A stretch of DNA of 64,000 bases from Tanypteryx hageni (GCA_028673005.1 CM054116.1:70569315-70633314), one strand, 5' to 3'. Positions 44,745-58,040 are shown, counted from the first letter of the stretch. Notes: generated from the letters alone by a model not told the origin. Made by a program: numbers and translations.

Positions 44745-46900
44745 CGGTTAAGGAGCATCGTTATTTTCCTTTTAAACAAAGTTTTGGCAATGGCCATGAA
44801 TAATTAAGCTTCAGAATACCTAGTTAGAGCATTAGTTATTGATTAATTCTGTAATCAAGTTCTTCGGTGCCTTACCAGCGAGGATGGCTGATATGTATCT
44901 GAGATACGAATCTAGTTCACTCATCTGTTCAACGGATAGACGAGATACTTCGATCATCTATCCGCCTACTGTTATTTCTAGCGTACTGCATATGGTTTTA
45001 CTTGGTGGAAAACCGTGTCAACAGAAAGCAGACGAAATTGTAAATTTATAATTTCAACTTTATTTAAAAAACAATAGCGACTAGTTTACCTCTGCATCAG
45101 TAGGCGTCCTAATATTTTTTATAAAGTTGCAATGTATTCCTTAAGTCTTAACAAGCGATATGTGGGTCACCGCTGAGGAAGGCTGATTTAAAACGGAAAT
45201 GCGCAATTCCTCTTCCCAAACCTAAGTTGTCTGCTGGAGTTATCTCTATCATCGGAATTTTCCGAACCCATCGCCATCGTCGTTGGAAAACAATGGAAGG
45301 GCGACATTTTCCCGCCGGTTGAAAAGTAATGAGGCAGCATTTTTAGGATCCAGGGACGACTTATTATTATTCTATCGAAGGGGATACCAAATATTCATAA
45401 GCTTAGTGAGGTGACATCATCCATTTATCACGCGTTTAGATCTCGTATTTGAAAATTTACCCCTCGTCGAGATCGCCGGATAAAAATGTGGCATAAAAAG
45501 CGCGTCTCGCGGCATAGCTGAGCATTTAGACATTATTAGCGCGCTGTTGCCAGATATAACGGAAAGTCGCGATTGGTATATGAGCATTGCTACGAAAGTT
45601 CAGTTGGCTCCGCGCCGAGAGCATATCTCCATGGTCAGGATATGCACAGGGCCGTTTGCATTCTTGCCCATCGTCCAGGGAAGTGCACGGCGCCCCATAT
45701 GGAAGGGGCGGATGAGACGGACACCGTAGGAAATCGAATGAAGTCGAGCAGTGGGAGGAGAAAGACAACAAAAGTATCTGAACCGTCTCTTTTGAAAGAA
45801 GTCGATCCTTGGAAATAACCTTTATAAATTTTCTTACGGGATTTCTCGGTACCCTCCCATTGAGTTAGCACAGAGGAACTTGGTGTATGTCGAAACATTT
45901 CTAACACAATAAAATGAACGGTTGCATCCATAAATATTGTAGTCATAATACTTTGTCCTCAGTTCGCGAGTTCTGGCTGTTGTTCATTCATTGTCGACAT
46001 AACCGTAAGTCAGGAATGCAGCTGCGAAAGGGACGTTTGACTGATGTTCACTCGGAAAAAATGAGAGATACTTGGCTGGTACATTCCATTGAAAGAGTAT
46101 CACTCTTCCTCTTTATTTTGGTGGACATTGAAATCAAATACGTGAAGTTTATTCCCGGAATATTTTCTTCTTGGAATATTAATTTGAAGATTTCGTGTAT
46201 TTTACGGTCAGGTGAAAATTCTTAACTAGGAACTAGAAGAATTGCTCGCTATGGCATGGGTATTACGTTGCCATGCCGATAGAACTATTTGTAAACGAAT
46301 TTCCGAGGCGACGGATCATGAGTTTGCGCGTTTGAAACAGCACGCCATGTTCTGGCGTGCAAGCCAAGTCTTCCTTATTATCTCCTCATTCTCGTGTTAC
46401 TAGTTATAATTACTGTGATTTGGAATGCACTCCGGCACAAAAAACTCATTTTCATTTTAAAATGCGTTCAAATTCCTAAGCGGTCGAGTATAAACAGTAT
46501 ACTTTCATTGAACTGAGCCTGGGGGAAAGCGATTATGAGAGAAATGAAATGCCAGGCGCGGTTTGCATCTTCATGTAAATTGCAGTGCCAATGTCAAGAG
46601 TTTTGCATAATAAATTTCGTCAACATTTTGTTGGTAATAAGACAATCTGTGGGTGAAATTGAATGCAATTTACATAGCAATGATTAAATTGAATTTTTTA
46701 CCCGAACCTTATAAAGGCATATTTCTCAATTTTTAAGCAACCCCATAGCTGTGCCATCTAAAATTTTAATTTACTAATTACTTCTTCATTGCACATGGCA
46801 TAATCTTGGAAAAATATAGGAGTAAATACAGTCCTGATAACAAAATACTCTCTAGCTATTCCGATGCGATTCAGTAGTTTCTGCGAGTTAAAAATGAAAT
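44745..46900. other. non-coding DNA, no gene seen
   Basis: Mixed to AT-rich. A CpG-containing patch at 45470-45800 supports several overlapping frames (60-103 codons) without domains. No RNA gene or element termini recognised. Confidence 0.45.
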
Positions 46901-46902
46901 AT

Positions 46903-47027
46903 TCTGCTCACTCCGATAGCCACAAAACGGTTGGTAAAATTAGATGCAACCCTTGGATCAATTGAGGACGGCTGCCTTGTATGCACTTTGTTTTACCAAT
47001 CATTTTGTGGCTATTGGAATGGATGTA
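46903..47027. repeat. imperfect inverted repeat (possible fold-back MITE)
   Basis: The left arm cgatagccacaaaacggttg plus gtaaaa (about 46914-46939) pairs with the right arm ttttaccaatcattttgtgg plus ctattgg (about 46992-47018) with few mismatches. Weaker pairing extends outward through gaaatat. The loop is about 50 bases. No target duplication was resolved. Confidence 0.6.
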
Positions 47028-50000
47028 ATCATATTTCGATGAGTGTGATTACACTGAATTGAAGTAATAAGCCAGTGACTTTGTCATGAAGATTCAATGA
47101 AAACTATATTATTTCAAAATCTCGGAGTAACTGATCATTGCAGAAGGGAACTATTCTTGTTTTGCTCATATATATTTTATATTTGGGATGAAAACTTAAA
47201 TTTTAAAGATGAATAACAAATATCTTAAAAAGAGGTTACATTTTTCATTATACTGACAGGACAACTTCACCTCAGGTTTGTAGAAGATGCTATAGATGAA
47301 TGAATATCGTAGCGATCTATGAAATTAACCCTTTTATTTTGGAAGGATTTCATTACGGCGATTTCGTAAACACGCCACTGGTACTCGTCCCTATGATGTG
47401 GAATCAAGGACATCATTTCAACTTCAAGATGATGAACGTTAAAGGAAGACGAGTCGTAGAATTTCGAGCAAACGTGCAAATACGGAAGAAGTGGAATATC
47501 AACTTCGAAATTTTGATAATTTGTGCTATTGACCTTCATGTCATAGAAATATCCTCATTTTTGGCGCTCAACCCAACAGGAAGGGATTCCAAAAAGTTGA
47601 AATTTTCTGGGAATTTAAAGCATTGGCCAGATCCAAATATTGCGTTTTTATTTTCATGAATTACAACACTTCTTCAAGAAAGACTCAAAAATTGTGTCGT
47701 TGGAAATGGCGTCCTCATTTTTACAACCCAGAATTGGGCAACCCTATTCCTGGATATTCTTAACCATAAAATTAATATTTGCGACTTTAAAATTATTAAT
47801 GCTTACTGCTTTTCAAGCAAGCAATTTGGAAAATCAACAATGTTTTGAAGACCGTGAGCTAAAACTAACTAATTTCAAATTCTTCGAACAAAAAAGGAAC
47901 CTAATTTGGTGTGAGCAAGGAACAATGGGCTGACGGAGCAATTACAGATGAATCCCCCAAAAAAACAAAGAGCCTTCCCCTCATAAACAATGGAAAATTT
48001 TGCGTGCCTCCGAGATGACAAGGTCTTCACATCCGCTCACTATGCTGACCAAAGTTATACGATGCCTTCTCTAATTAAGGACATCCAAAATGTAATTAGA
48101 AACTATTTATTTCCGCAGTTAATGTGCGTGAGACACACAACGCCGCTCAGGGGCGCACGGAATTATGGCAAGGTTTGAGGACATTGTATCCATGCTAAAA
48201 GAATTACTATTCATATTACGTGGAATCTTGTTATGTCAGTCTGACATAACATCTGTCATTCTGCCACGAGGTTTGACTCAAGTCCACATTTAAGTTTTTC
48301 ATGATTAAGTTTTTCATTGTTAATAATTCTCTCAACTACAGAGCGAATTAGAAAACTAATATATACCACATGCTTTTATCACCGCAAAGTATTGAATGGT
48401 CATTTTCCAATTAGATTGACGATGAAACTACAAGTAACACACATACCCCAGTATATTCAGAACATTATTGTCAAGTACAATTAACCTTTATTGGGTTTTT
48501 AATTAAATATCTTCCAATGAGGATGATTATTATGGCCTTAAGTGCAATAATCAAACAGACTTTTATTGTTTGCCTCATTTTGGAAATTAGAAATTATTTT
48601 TATAGCAATATGAAATTACTGAAATCCTAAGGAGAGACAATTCACTATATTCCATTGAACAGAATCAAAGAAAATTATCTCACGCTGGGTTACTGAAGTT
48701 CTGATCGGCACACAATTTTATATTAAAAATTCACGTTTATAAATATTTTTTTCTTCGCTTGTTTATCAAAACTTCTTTTCTTATGCACCAAGTAACAAAT
48801 ATTCATAATTATGTGCATGTTTTACTTACAGATTTCACCTTAAATGCATTTAAAGCAATCTACTACTGGAATCCGTTCGTACTATGTACTTCAAAGTTTC
48901 AATTCTTAGAAATAATTCTAATTACAAAGAAACAAATAAAACTGTTGGAAACAATTACGGCGGAATTTTTTTAATGAGCTATGCGCATTCCCATGAATAC
49001 TAAAATCAAAAATGTCACCTCAAGAACCGATGTTTTGTTGAAAAATCGCTGATTTTTTAAACTTTCACATTCAACTGATTAACATCATGAACGCGTATAA
49101 AAATCGAGAGGATACAGAAAAAAATTTAGTAGATTCTACAAAAAAGAGAATAATTGCACGCCTCATGCCATCCGCGCGGTCTTCTTGCGGCATCGGCACG
49201 AAGAAAAGTAAACTGCAAATGTCCGGGTAAATATGCAGATGAGGAAGTGAAAAAAATTGCTTCACATACCACATTCACTCGCATACCCGCTTTGCCCCAA
49301 TTCCTTAGTGAAAACTTTCATCGGAGTAACAATGCCGGCTTTTCAATGTCTTCGATAAATATCAGGTAGAAAATGAGTCTCATTGTTCTACCGTAGTGAG
49401 TGCATTACACAACTATGTATTTAAAAAAAAATCAACTGTGCTAAAATGGAACTGATCGCCGCTCCCCCCGAGATTTAATAGTGCATGAATTAAGGAAAGC
49501 ACTTCTGTCCAAGAATGCAACTACAGCCGTTTGTATTGAACTTTCTTAACCCCACAAGTCTGATTCAGCGGGTTATTGTTTAGGCTACACACTTTCCTCT
49601 CAATTCTCTCAACCGAGTCATCCTATCCTAAATTTCCTCAGCTTCTAAACCATTCCTAATCTCAAATACTTTATACGTCTCTTTCAATTGCATTTTTCAG
49701 GAAAAATTTTCCCCTCTCAAATTTTTCATAGCACTTTCCAACTTATATAATTGTATTTCATGCTTCCAAAATAGCCTAAAAATATAAGGGCCTAAGCTTA
49801 TAACCTTATTAGCCTATGAGTTAATCCGGGCTTGCTTCTTCCTTATTATTTAAACATTTAACCCTAATATATTTTACACTTTTTCGATTCCTCAATTTAG
49901 ACCCATTTCATTTAGCTTCTTTTACACACTAATTTCTCATATATCTCGTATTTCTATCGCAGGCTAAAACCAATGACCAATCACTCAAATATGACGTTAA

Positions 50001-50115
50001 TAACGGGCTCCGCCGTATGCGGAAATGCCTTGTTCGCTACCCTATTTACCATACGTAGCGTTTTGCACGGAATGTTTTCCATCCTGTATAACATCTCGCC
50101 TTCACTCTCGAGTCA
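47028..50115. other. AT-rich non-coding DNA, no gene seen
   Basis: Short frames (62-119 codons) without domains. An 11-bp perfect palindrome arm pair lies at 48229-48251. No recognisable mobile-element ends. Confidence 0.5.
48229..48251. other. near-perfect palindrome
   Basis: tgttatgtcag and its exact inverse ctgacataaca are separated by one base. It could be a protein-binding site, the centre of a decayed fold-back, or chance. Confidence 0.6.
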
Positions 50116-50119
50116 TTAA

Positions 50120-50165
50120 CCCGTCCTTCAGAAAGGACGTTAAGCTCTGTAGGCTCGACGGCATC
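50120..50165 (+). mobile_element. SINE body fragment
   Basis: CCGTCCTTCAGAAAGGACGT followed by taagct closely matches the body motif of the SINE at 6823-7175 (about 7016-7038). The rest of the copy is not recognisable. Confidence 0.4.
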
Positions 50166-52639
50166 TTTCGCAAGAAATTTCTTATCCGCCTCCTCATTTC
50201 TTTTCCCAGAACCTCGCCGCGTTTCCTCTCCGCCTCCCCCTTGCATTTTCACCCAATCCTTCGCCTCCTTCGCGTGGAGAGAAGAATAAGAAAAACATCG
50301 GGAAGCCCTTTTGATGGGCGGCTGCAATATTTTTGTGACCGCTCGCTTTCTCCGTTCATCAAACGAAGAATCGGACGCCGCCACTCTCCCTCGCGTCCGC
50401 GCGATTAAAAAAAGACTCGCCGATGTCGCCTTTACGAGACGTGCGGGGTCGTTCTCGCACACCCTCTCCTCGCCCCCACCAATCCCGCACACCTTCCTCT
50501 ATCTATCTCCCATGTCCTCCAATAAAGATTCGTTTTGCTTTACGGCCCTCGATTCGAGGTTGAGGGAACGAAGTCCACGCGGAGGCTGGTGGAAACTTTT
50601 TCACCGTTCCAAATTTGGATTTGCCGCATGGGATATTTTGTTTCTTTTATTCCGTCCTTTTGAAAGTACGGAGTTACCTATTTTTCATTCGCTACTGAGC
50701 TGCAGGGTTTTTTTAAAATTACTATTATAACTGTCTCCGCCTCGGTGATAGGATATTTGGTTGAGATTATTTCTTTAATTGGATATTTTTTAGTTTTTTT
50801 AAGGGTTCAAAAGACTTGAACTGATCGATAAAATGTATTTCAATTCTGACAACACGGCCTAAGCGTTACTTTCGAATAATATAATTCAAAACTATTGTAC
50901 GGAATCCAACACTTAGGACTGGGCAAATATGAATGAGAGAAACATTACATTTTCAGAGACTGCGTGTGCAATCCAAGTAAAAAACTATGATAAATAGAAT
51001 TCAGTGTCTTACTTTCTCTTAATTTGTATGAAAAAATGATAATCGAATACAAAATCTAGAGTAGGTTATTTCAGCTTGTCGTAATAATAAGAAAATACAT
51101 ATATGCCACTTTTACAACGTTTTCCATGGCATTCAGCAGTTTTATCACCTCCAGTGACAAATACAAGTAGATCAAAACATCTATCAATTACTCGAAAATT
51201 ATTCAATGCTAAAAGAAAGTATCTGAGAGTACTGACAAAGGATAAAACCTTTAAAAGGTGAAATCAACTATGTGTTTATGTCTACAATCGAATTAATGAG
51301 TTGGAACGTTTTAAATACAAAAGAATTTTAATTTTTTACCATTTGAAAATAGAATATGGAGTTGACTGCTTAACAAGGTCACACATTTCTTGCAAAATCC
51401 TAAGAATAAATCTCACCGATAAGAGTACGCAACAAATTTTTCTTCTCTGGCATTTAGCTTAAATTTTGATCTCACAACAGAGAAAAGAGTCATGAATTAA
51501 ATGTAATTTAAAAGGTTCTTTGTGTTTTCTTATTGTATTCACTCAATTTTTTTTTTCAATATTTGTCTTTAAAAATTTTATTTAAATATGAAAGTGTGTG
51601 TTATGTTTTACTGCTGCTGACTTCCTTGTACATCTCTTTTTCATCTGCCGTTGTAATTACAGTTGAGGCAACGCATCTTGACAACCATCAATTAGAGGTT
51701 CAATAACAAAAAAAACGAATGGTTAGTTTGTCTCGAAGAGTGAAGCCGACAAAAACCGCCCACGGTTCGAGTCATAGACTATTTTCTCTTTGACCGCATA
51801 GGAATAATTCGAGTTGTTTATAAAAATAAACGAGAAAGGAAGGAAATTTAACTTGCTTAAAACTCGATGAATTTATAAACCATTGAGCTCTGAAGCGTAA
51901 TTTTAAAAAGTGTATGCCTTCTCATATCTCGTTATTCGCTTACCAACTTTACTTCCGTCAACCTTAATTAATTCATCCATAGTAAATGGTCCAATCTGAG
52001 TGGAAGGTTAACCACCAAATACTGATGTGGCGACTACGCGAAACGAACGATTTCATGAATTCTTATGGTTGAATCCGTATCTCTCTCTTTTTTTTCTCAA
52101 ATTCTATATCCACATCCACTCTTTCATTTGGTTCAGTAAGAGCGACAATCCCATCACATCAACCACCATCTGGCAAACCCATGTCTCTTCTTCTGTCCTT
52201 TCTTCGACCTTTTCTTTCGCGGTCCAGTCCTATGAATAAGTCCTTCTTGGACGCTACTGCTCCAAGCAACGCGCTGGCAGATTGGTCTGCTTCTGACGCT
52301 TTCTGGACCAAGGTCGGCCGTAATCATCCTCTTCTCAGCACCAGCACTCGTTCGTCCATAAAAGTTCTGTGCTGGAAGCGTATCAGGTCACTCGATCGAG
52401 TTCCTAAGTTGTCGGCTTTCAATTTTTTTAACAGTGGTAATGTGGTTTACCAATCTTAAGGGAAAAGTCGTAGTTAATTTAAACTCTGTATGTTCTTTAT
52501 GTCAAGCCATGTTTTATAAATCATGGCAATGTGATCTTAGTTTCAGTGACAAATATATTTCTCTAAGATGCTGAAAAACAAGAGGATTCTCACATTTAAA
52601 ATAGCCGTGACGAATAAGAACAATGTATGAACATCAATG
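50166..52639. other. CpG-rich then AT-rich non-coding DNA
   Basis: 50166-50700 is CpG-rich with overlapping frames on both strands (127-148 codons), none with a domain. 50740-52640 is AT-rich. A 92-codon serine-rich plus frame at 52181-52459 is not recognised. Confidence 0.45.
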
Positions 52640-52647
52640 GTTTAGAG

Positions 52648-52945
52648 TAGAGGCGCTCAAGCTAGGTTCAAAACCCGGACCCAGACCGCTATAAGTTTAA
52701 AAATTAAAGGACACAATTTCACGTAAAATGAAAATTAATTATAAAGCTAATATATTTTGTCATTTGCTCTCTATTCCAATAGTAGACAACGACAATTAAA
52801 ACAAATCAGGTAATATTGACCTCCAACTTGGCCCTATAGTTAACTTGAATTATTCTAAAAATTGTATATTAGACTGCATCTGGCCCGTGACGAGTGTGGA
52901 AGTTGGCTGTGTGGCCCACGAGCCGAAAATTTTTGGGCACCACTG
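52648..52945. mobile_element. hAT-type MITE
   Basis: Left end TAGAGGCGCTCAAGCTAGG; right end inverted CAGTGGTGCCCAAAAATTTT. Flanking 8-bp repeats are gtttagag (52640-52647) and gcttaaag (52946-52953), 6 of 8 matching, so it is older than those at 4 and 8.7 kb. Near the right end ggcccgtgacgag and gtggcccacgagccg resemble 37055-37147. No coding capacity. Confidence 0.65.
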
Positions 52946-52953
52946 GCTTAAAG

Positions 52954-53653
52954 AATCCAGCGTGTTGAGTTTCGCCAAGTTGCAAATGAATATAATTATA
53001 TATATATTAATTATATTAATACAGTGGAATTTTTTGTCCAAGTATTTGTTTTATTTCCTTAAGATGGAATTCCACTAAATTACGGCTTGCTTAATGAATT
53101 CTAATCACATGAATATCTATTTTGATAGAGTATTTATAAACCTTGTTGCGAGTAATTTGATTCGCCAGCTAAAGATTGACGTAGACGACATTCTTTTCGT
53201 TCTCGAATTCTGCCTTAATGATACCGATAGAAGGTGATCCGGTAGACTTAACCCTGAATTTATAACTCAGCAGACGTTGAAGAGGAAGTACACCCTCTCC
53301 AAAATTTCCGGTTTGGAATTGCTAGACAGAGCAAGGGCGAAGAGGACGTCAATGCACACGTGCTAATTTATATGTATCCTAGGAACCAACTTCATTAACC
53401 CATCATTCCAGCCTTTTTTCAATCAAATATGCGATGCACTTTTTATATTAAAATTTTAGAGTTTTGGATGATGTTTTCCCTCGCGTGAATTTTTAGCCTA
53501 TCTTAGAAGTGGATTTTATTCCAACTTACTTGCCGATAAACATGAATTTCACGGTTTCACTGTAAAATATTACTTGGAATAATTATCGTTTACCTTTTGT
53601 GTTACACGACTAAAGCTTTGCATGACCATTAATAAAGTGGGTGCATATATGTG

Positions 53654-53715
<62 letters not shown>

Positions 53716-55034
53716 TTTTATACAATATCTGTTGATGAAGTTAAATATGTAAACATAAAAAGATACGAGTGTCCTTTACAACTCCACGTTTTTCTTGACG
53801 TAGTAGTTCCTTCTGAATTCTTGTGGAAGTCTATACATTTTTTAATGTCAAAACTCGATCCGTAGTTCGCTTCCATTCAGAATAAACTAAGTAATATTTT
53901 GCGTGGTCACCAAAACTGAGTATGAAACGAAAGTGTATGACATCAACAAATTTCTTCTTCAAAATCACAAAGGCTCGAGTGCAGCGTAAACTTAAGCTGC
54001 GCTTTGACAAGCCATTAAAATGACACGTAAAGACGTCATTATGACAAACCCACATAGATTCCTCAAACCATGACCATACAATCAATAACGCAAATTTGCG
54101 CACGTGAATGTCCACCGATCTATTTCTCTGACCTCATTTTCGTAAAACTTGAGGAAGTGGACATCATAAAAACAAATAAACATAACAGTTGAAACAGTTA
54201 CTTTATCGGTCGATATCCGTTACCCCTAGGAATCTTTCATATAAACAAGTTTTCATGTTACGTAATTGGGCGTACATATTTGTACGCGCACAAACGCGTG
54301 TAAATTATTACTTAAACAAAGCATAAAGAGAGTCGTCAATTTTGCAGCTAGGGGGACATAGAAGGTTCCTTCTAATTAAAAAATGGCAACGAGCCTCGTG
54401 AAATTACAACTGGCCTCGATTTATGATTTTCTAAAATCGCACATTACCAATTTTATCTTAGCAAAGGGTTAAAACGGAGGAAGCCAAACAAACACCAAAT
54501 GGAAGAGAACCGTCATTCCACCGACCTCCGAACCTATGTTCCGTTTGGCGTAACGTTGCGGGCAGTGAGGAATGGGAGAATTTAGAGACGATGGCCAGGA
54601 AGGAAATTCCTTAGGATTTGCCCTTAGGTTGTTGAAAGGGGGCGGTTGGAGGAGAATGACGCCATCCGATTAGAATTCGTCCGCCGCGCTTCTCCAAAAG
54701 CATTCCATGTCACGCGTGAATCGTTCGCTATATAATGCATGTGTCGAGAGTTGCGGATCAGCCATAAGGAGACCTTAAATAGAGTAAAGTGGAGAGGGAA
54801 AACGAAGTAATAGTAGTGTTAGGGGGAAGAGGAACTTTCACTCTCGCTGGACCCTCCCGGTCATGGGGCCCCTCCTTACTCTCCCTAACTCATTCCACTT
54901 TTGCCCGCCACTCTCATGTGAGTAAGTTCTTCCTCGCCGCGAGGCTTCATTCCTTGTACGCGAGAAAGTGCTACGTGCGGGTGTGAATTTGTGCCAATTA
55001 AGGAGCGTTGCTAAGTAATAGCGACAGAGGAATA

Positions 55035-55040
<6 letters not shown>
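52954..55040. other. non-coding DNA with an (AT)n run
   Basis: AT-rich to 54480 with an (AT)n microsatellite at 53661-53711, then CpG-containing to 55030. Frames of 60-94 codons lack domains. Confidence 0.5.
53661..53711. repeat. (AT)n microsatellite
   Basis: AT repeat of about 51 bases preceded by gtgtatgtgt. Confidence 0.95.

Positions 55041-55082
<42 letters not shown>
55041..55082. repeat. (AT)n microsatellite
   Basis: Uninterrupted AT repeat of 42 bases. Confidence 0.95.
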
Positions 55083-55085
<3 letters not shown>

Positions 55086-55223
55086 CCGAACGGAAGTCGG
55101 GGAGAAAAATAAAGAAAAGATTCCACTATACCACATTTTCTCCTTCATTCTCCCCATCTCTTTTCATATAAATTATTTTTCACGCCTATGCGTAGATCGT
55201 GATAAAAGAGTGGAATGTCGTCT

Positions 55224-55254
55224 ATGTCGGTATTAGCCGGACGAATACCGACAT
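55224..55254. other. perfect 11-bp hairpin
   Basis: atgtcggtatt and its exact inverse aataccgacat are separated by nine bases (agccggacg). A second ccgg follows. No poly-U tail or other RNA-gene context is visible. Confidence 0.6.
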
Positions 55255-55845
55255 TAACCGGAGTTCAGTGGCTTATTCCCTTCAAGAGATTTCGAATTTT
55301 AGATGGCTGTCGACGTTACCTGGACAGACCTAACTAAACTTCTTAATGTGCTGTATGTTATTCTCTCATTCGAATGCGACTAGTTTTGTAAGCTTGAAAA
55401 CAACAAGGTACAGTTCGCCACTTGTTCACCTGAAATCACTCTTCGAATTTAAAAAAAGATAAATCTGTTAGAAAAAATTGGGTATTATTAGTAAGTCTCG
55501 GTTGCAATTTTACCACAATTATTTGAAATTTTCACAATAAAATTAACAAAAGAAACTTGAGGACATAGTTTGGTAATTTTAGCAAGTTTAAATTACGGTT
55601 TGGCGCTCAAATTTTAGCAGTAACTCGTTGAGACCCGCCTCAACTTTCCGGATTCTTCAGCCAAACTATTATGAAATTAATCTTAGATATGCCGCGTTTA
55701 CCTAATTCTTCAATTCGCACCAATAAAAAATGTTGCTCTTTAATATAGTTAATTTTTGATATTTTAAAACTTCTATTGATATAAAATTAGTTATAACTCT
55801 ATTGGTTAATGCCAAGATTACTCGGTTATATCACGAACATGCACT
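55255..55845. other. AT-rich non-coding DNA
   Basis: No gene or element recognised. Confidence 0.5.
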
Positions 55846-56010
55846 TATTTATTTATTTAGTTTAACTACCTCATAAACGGCCGTTGATGGCCTTTTACAA
55901 TGAGGTTGAAAACGCCAAAAATGACGAATAAATACAACCAAGTCCAGGGAGGATTCGAACCCGCTTAGCATTGGGAGCCAGACGCGCTAACCATCCGGAG
56001 CTGAACCGTG
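55846..56010 (-). mobile_element. tRNA-derived SINE (minus strand)
   Basis: On minus, the head reads GCTCCGGATGGTTAGCGCGT (A-box region, about 56000-55981), then CTGGCTCCCAATGCTAAGC, then B-box GGGTTCGAATCC (about 55964-55953). This is a well-preserved tRNA-like profile. The body continues with gtatttattcgtcatttttg and a small inverted motif caacggccgtttatgaggta, ending in an (AATA)n-like tail near 55850. There is no closed acceptor stem. It is the best-preserved SINE head in the window. Confidence 0.75.
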
Positions 56011-57425
56011 GTCGCTTGAGTTGGATAACGCCGAGGTTAGCCGACTAGTGACGTCATTGGCCGTTTTAGATCTTAAGTCGTATCACATACGTTCTATAAG
56101 TGACATAGATATAGGATGTACGTGGAGGAGGCTTTCCCCAATTCACACAATGGAAGAAGGGGTAAGGCGTTAATGTCAACCTTTAAAGGTCGTTGGCAAC
56201 CCAATCGCCCCACGATGAAATCAACGGGGAAAGGACGGTGTGTTTTGGCATTTTCTTTAAAAGTCTGCGCAAACTATTTTCGGACCCTTCTCTCACTCTC
56301 ATCGCTCTCCCTTCTCCCTCTCTCTCTTTTAGGTTCGGACCAAGTGAGCGTGAGCGTGAGGGCTAAGACGCGATAATGCGCGATTACGACACTTCAAGTA
56401 GCAAAACTTTCGTTCGTACAGCGTGTCGTAATTCGGTTAGCGCGCTCATTTTGGAGTAGTGCAACATATAAGGACGCCATTTGTGCATTAGAAAGTCTCT
56501 TTCTATATCCTTAATTGTTGAACAATGACACCCGCTATGGTTGATGAACCGGAGTTGATGTTGTCGGCCAAACGACACCTCTCAATCCGTCAACGTAGAT
56601 TGTGGTGGGGGCGATGTTAATTCTGGTACTTCCTATTGTTTTGGCTTGTTATCTTTGAAAAAGTATAGATCATTAAGCATTCCGCACTTAATCATTTTCA
56701 AGTTTCATGTCATATTGAAGCTGGGAGGAAGCAAGGAAATGGAGATTCTGTACAGTTTGACGTACAATAAAAGGGGCTTCGAAATGGGAGAGTTGAGAGT
56801 ATTAATCGTGTTTCAATGATGGGCTATTGAATGAATCTCCATGAAAGTGCATACATGCCTTGGGAGTCTTCAAGGCCGACAAATCTCTACAGTCTACAGG
56901 GTGCCTTTTACTTCATTGTTCTACGTTTGTAAAATTCACACTGACTGTTTAGGTCTTAAGTGATCTAAGCTAAGGCAGGCTATTAAGTCACAATTATTTC
57001 TTTTTATAATACGATCTCACATTAATCTTAATTTTAAAAAATTTTAAATAGAAAAGTAGGAGGCCAATTAGTGTTTTATTCTGAATTTGGACAATTTAAG
57101 TAACATAAGACTACTTCTGACGAATGCAACGACGGATAAATTATTTGATTAAAAATTCTCATAAAATTGTGATCGATGAAATTAATAGGGAAATTCCGAA
57201 AGTGGAATCCATAAATTGGAGTGGTACATCCTTTTTCTTTTGTTGTTCCCATTTTATTTTCCTGTGTTTTCCATTGTTATAACTAGCTTGTACAGAGTAA
57301 CTTTACAATATTTTTTACTTTTTCATATATGTAGTATATTGAATAAGTATTGTTATCGTGAAAAAATTCGACTTCAAGATTTTGACGGAAATACACGTTG
57401 AGTCCATAAAAGTGGTTTTCGCCAT
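56011..57425. other. non-coding DNA, no gene seen
   Basis: CpG-containing to 56600, then AT-rich. A 10-bp inverted pair attacgacac / gtgtcgtaat lies at 56383-56432. Frames lack domains. Confidence 0.45.
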
Positions 57426-57428
57426 GCC

Positions 57429-57466
57429 GTCTGTCTGTCTGTCTGTCTGTCCGTCTGTCTATCTGT
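57429..57466 (+). repeat. (GTCT)n microsatellite
   Basis: Nine or so GTCT units with two substitutions. Confidence 0.95.
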
Positions 57467-57483
57467 CGCCTGTTCGCTGTTCT

Positions 57484-58040
57484 AGGGCCCAAACGCGTAC
57501 ATAAAATCGAATGATATTTCGTATTTGTGCACTATATCATCTTTTTCAGATCATTTTTTCATAAAAAAGATATTGCGCAAAAATTAAGGGTAGTTTATTC
57601 TTGGCGATTTTTAGAAAACATTTATTTGCTCAAAAATGGCTCTAGAGAATTTGATTAAAATCAATCCAATTGTAGAGCCTGATGTCACAAATAATACTAC
57701 GTAAGCCAATCTCTTGAAATCACTATATGGCATCCAGCGACATTACAATGTACGATAAGCTCTATGACGTCACGCCTCCGCCGCGATCCACTAAAAATCT
57801 TATTACAGCCTAAACGGTTAAACTTAATCGAATAGTATCTCATATTTGTGGATAATATCATTCATAATAGACACTCGGACGATATGAACGATATTGCGAC
57901 ACAATTAAGGGTGCTTTATTCTAGGATATTTTGAAACAAAATTCGATTTTCTCAAAAATGGCTGTAAGTATTTTGATTAAAATCCATCCAATCGTACAGC
58001 CTGATGTCACAAATAATACTTACTAAGCCATATGTCCCAA
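57484..58040 (+). repeat. tandem duplication, 321-bp unit
   Basis: aatcgaatgatatttcgtat near 57507 recurs as aatcgaatagtatctcatat near 57828. attaaggg, tttattct, ctcaaaaatggct, ttttgattaaaat and cctgatgtcacaaataatac recur at the same 320-321-base spacing. The second unit is truncated near 58040. The copies are clearly diverged. No coding content. Confidence 0.85.

Noticed and set aside
55940..56005. Functional tRNA gene on minus
   Set aside because: The A- and B-box are good, but no acceptor stem closes and a SINE-like body follows directly.
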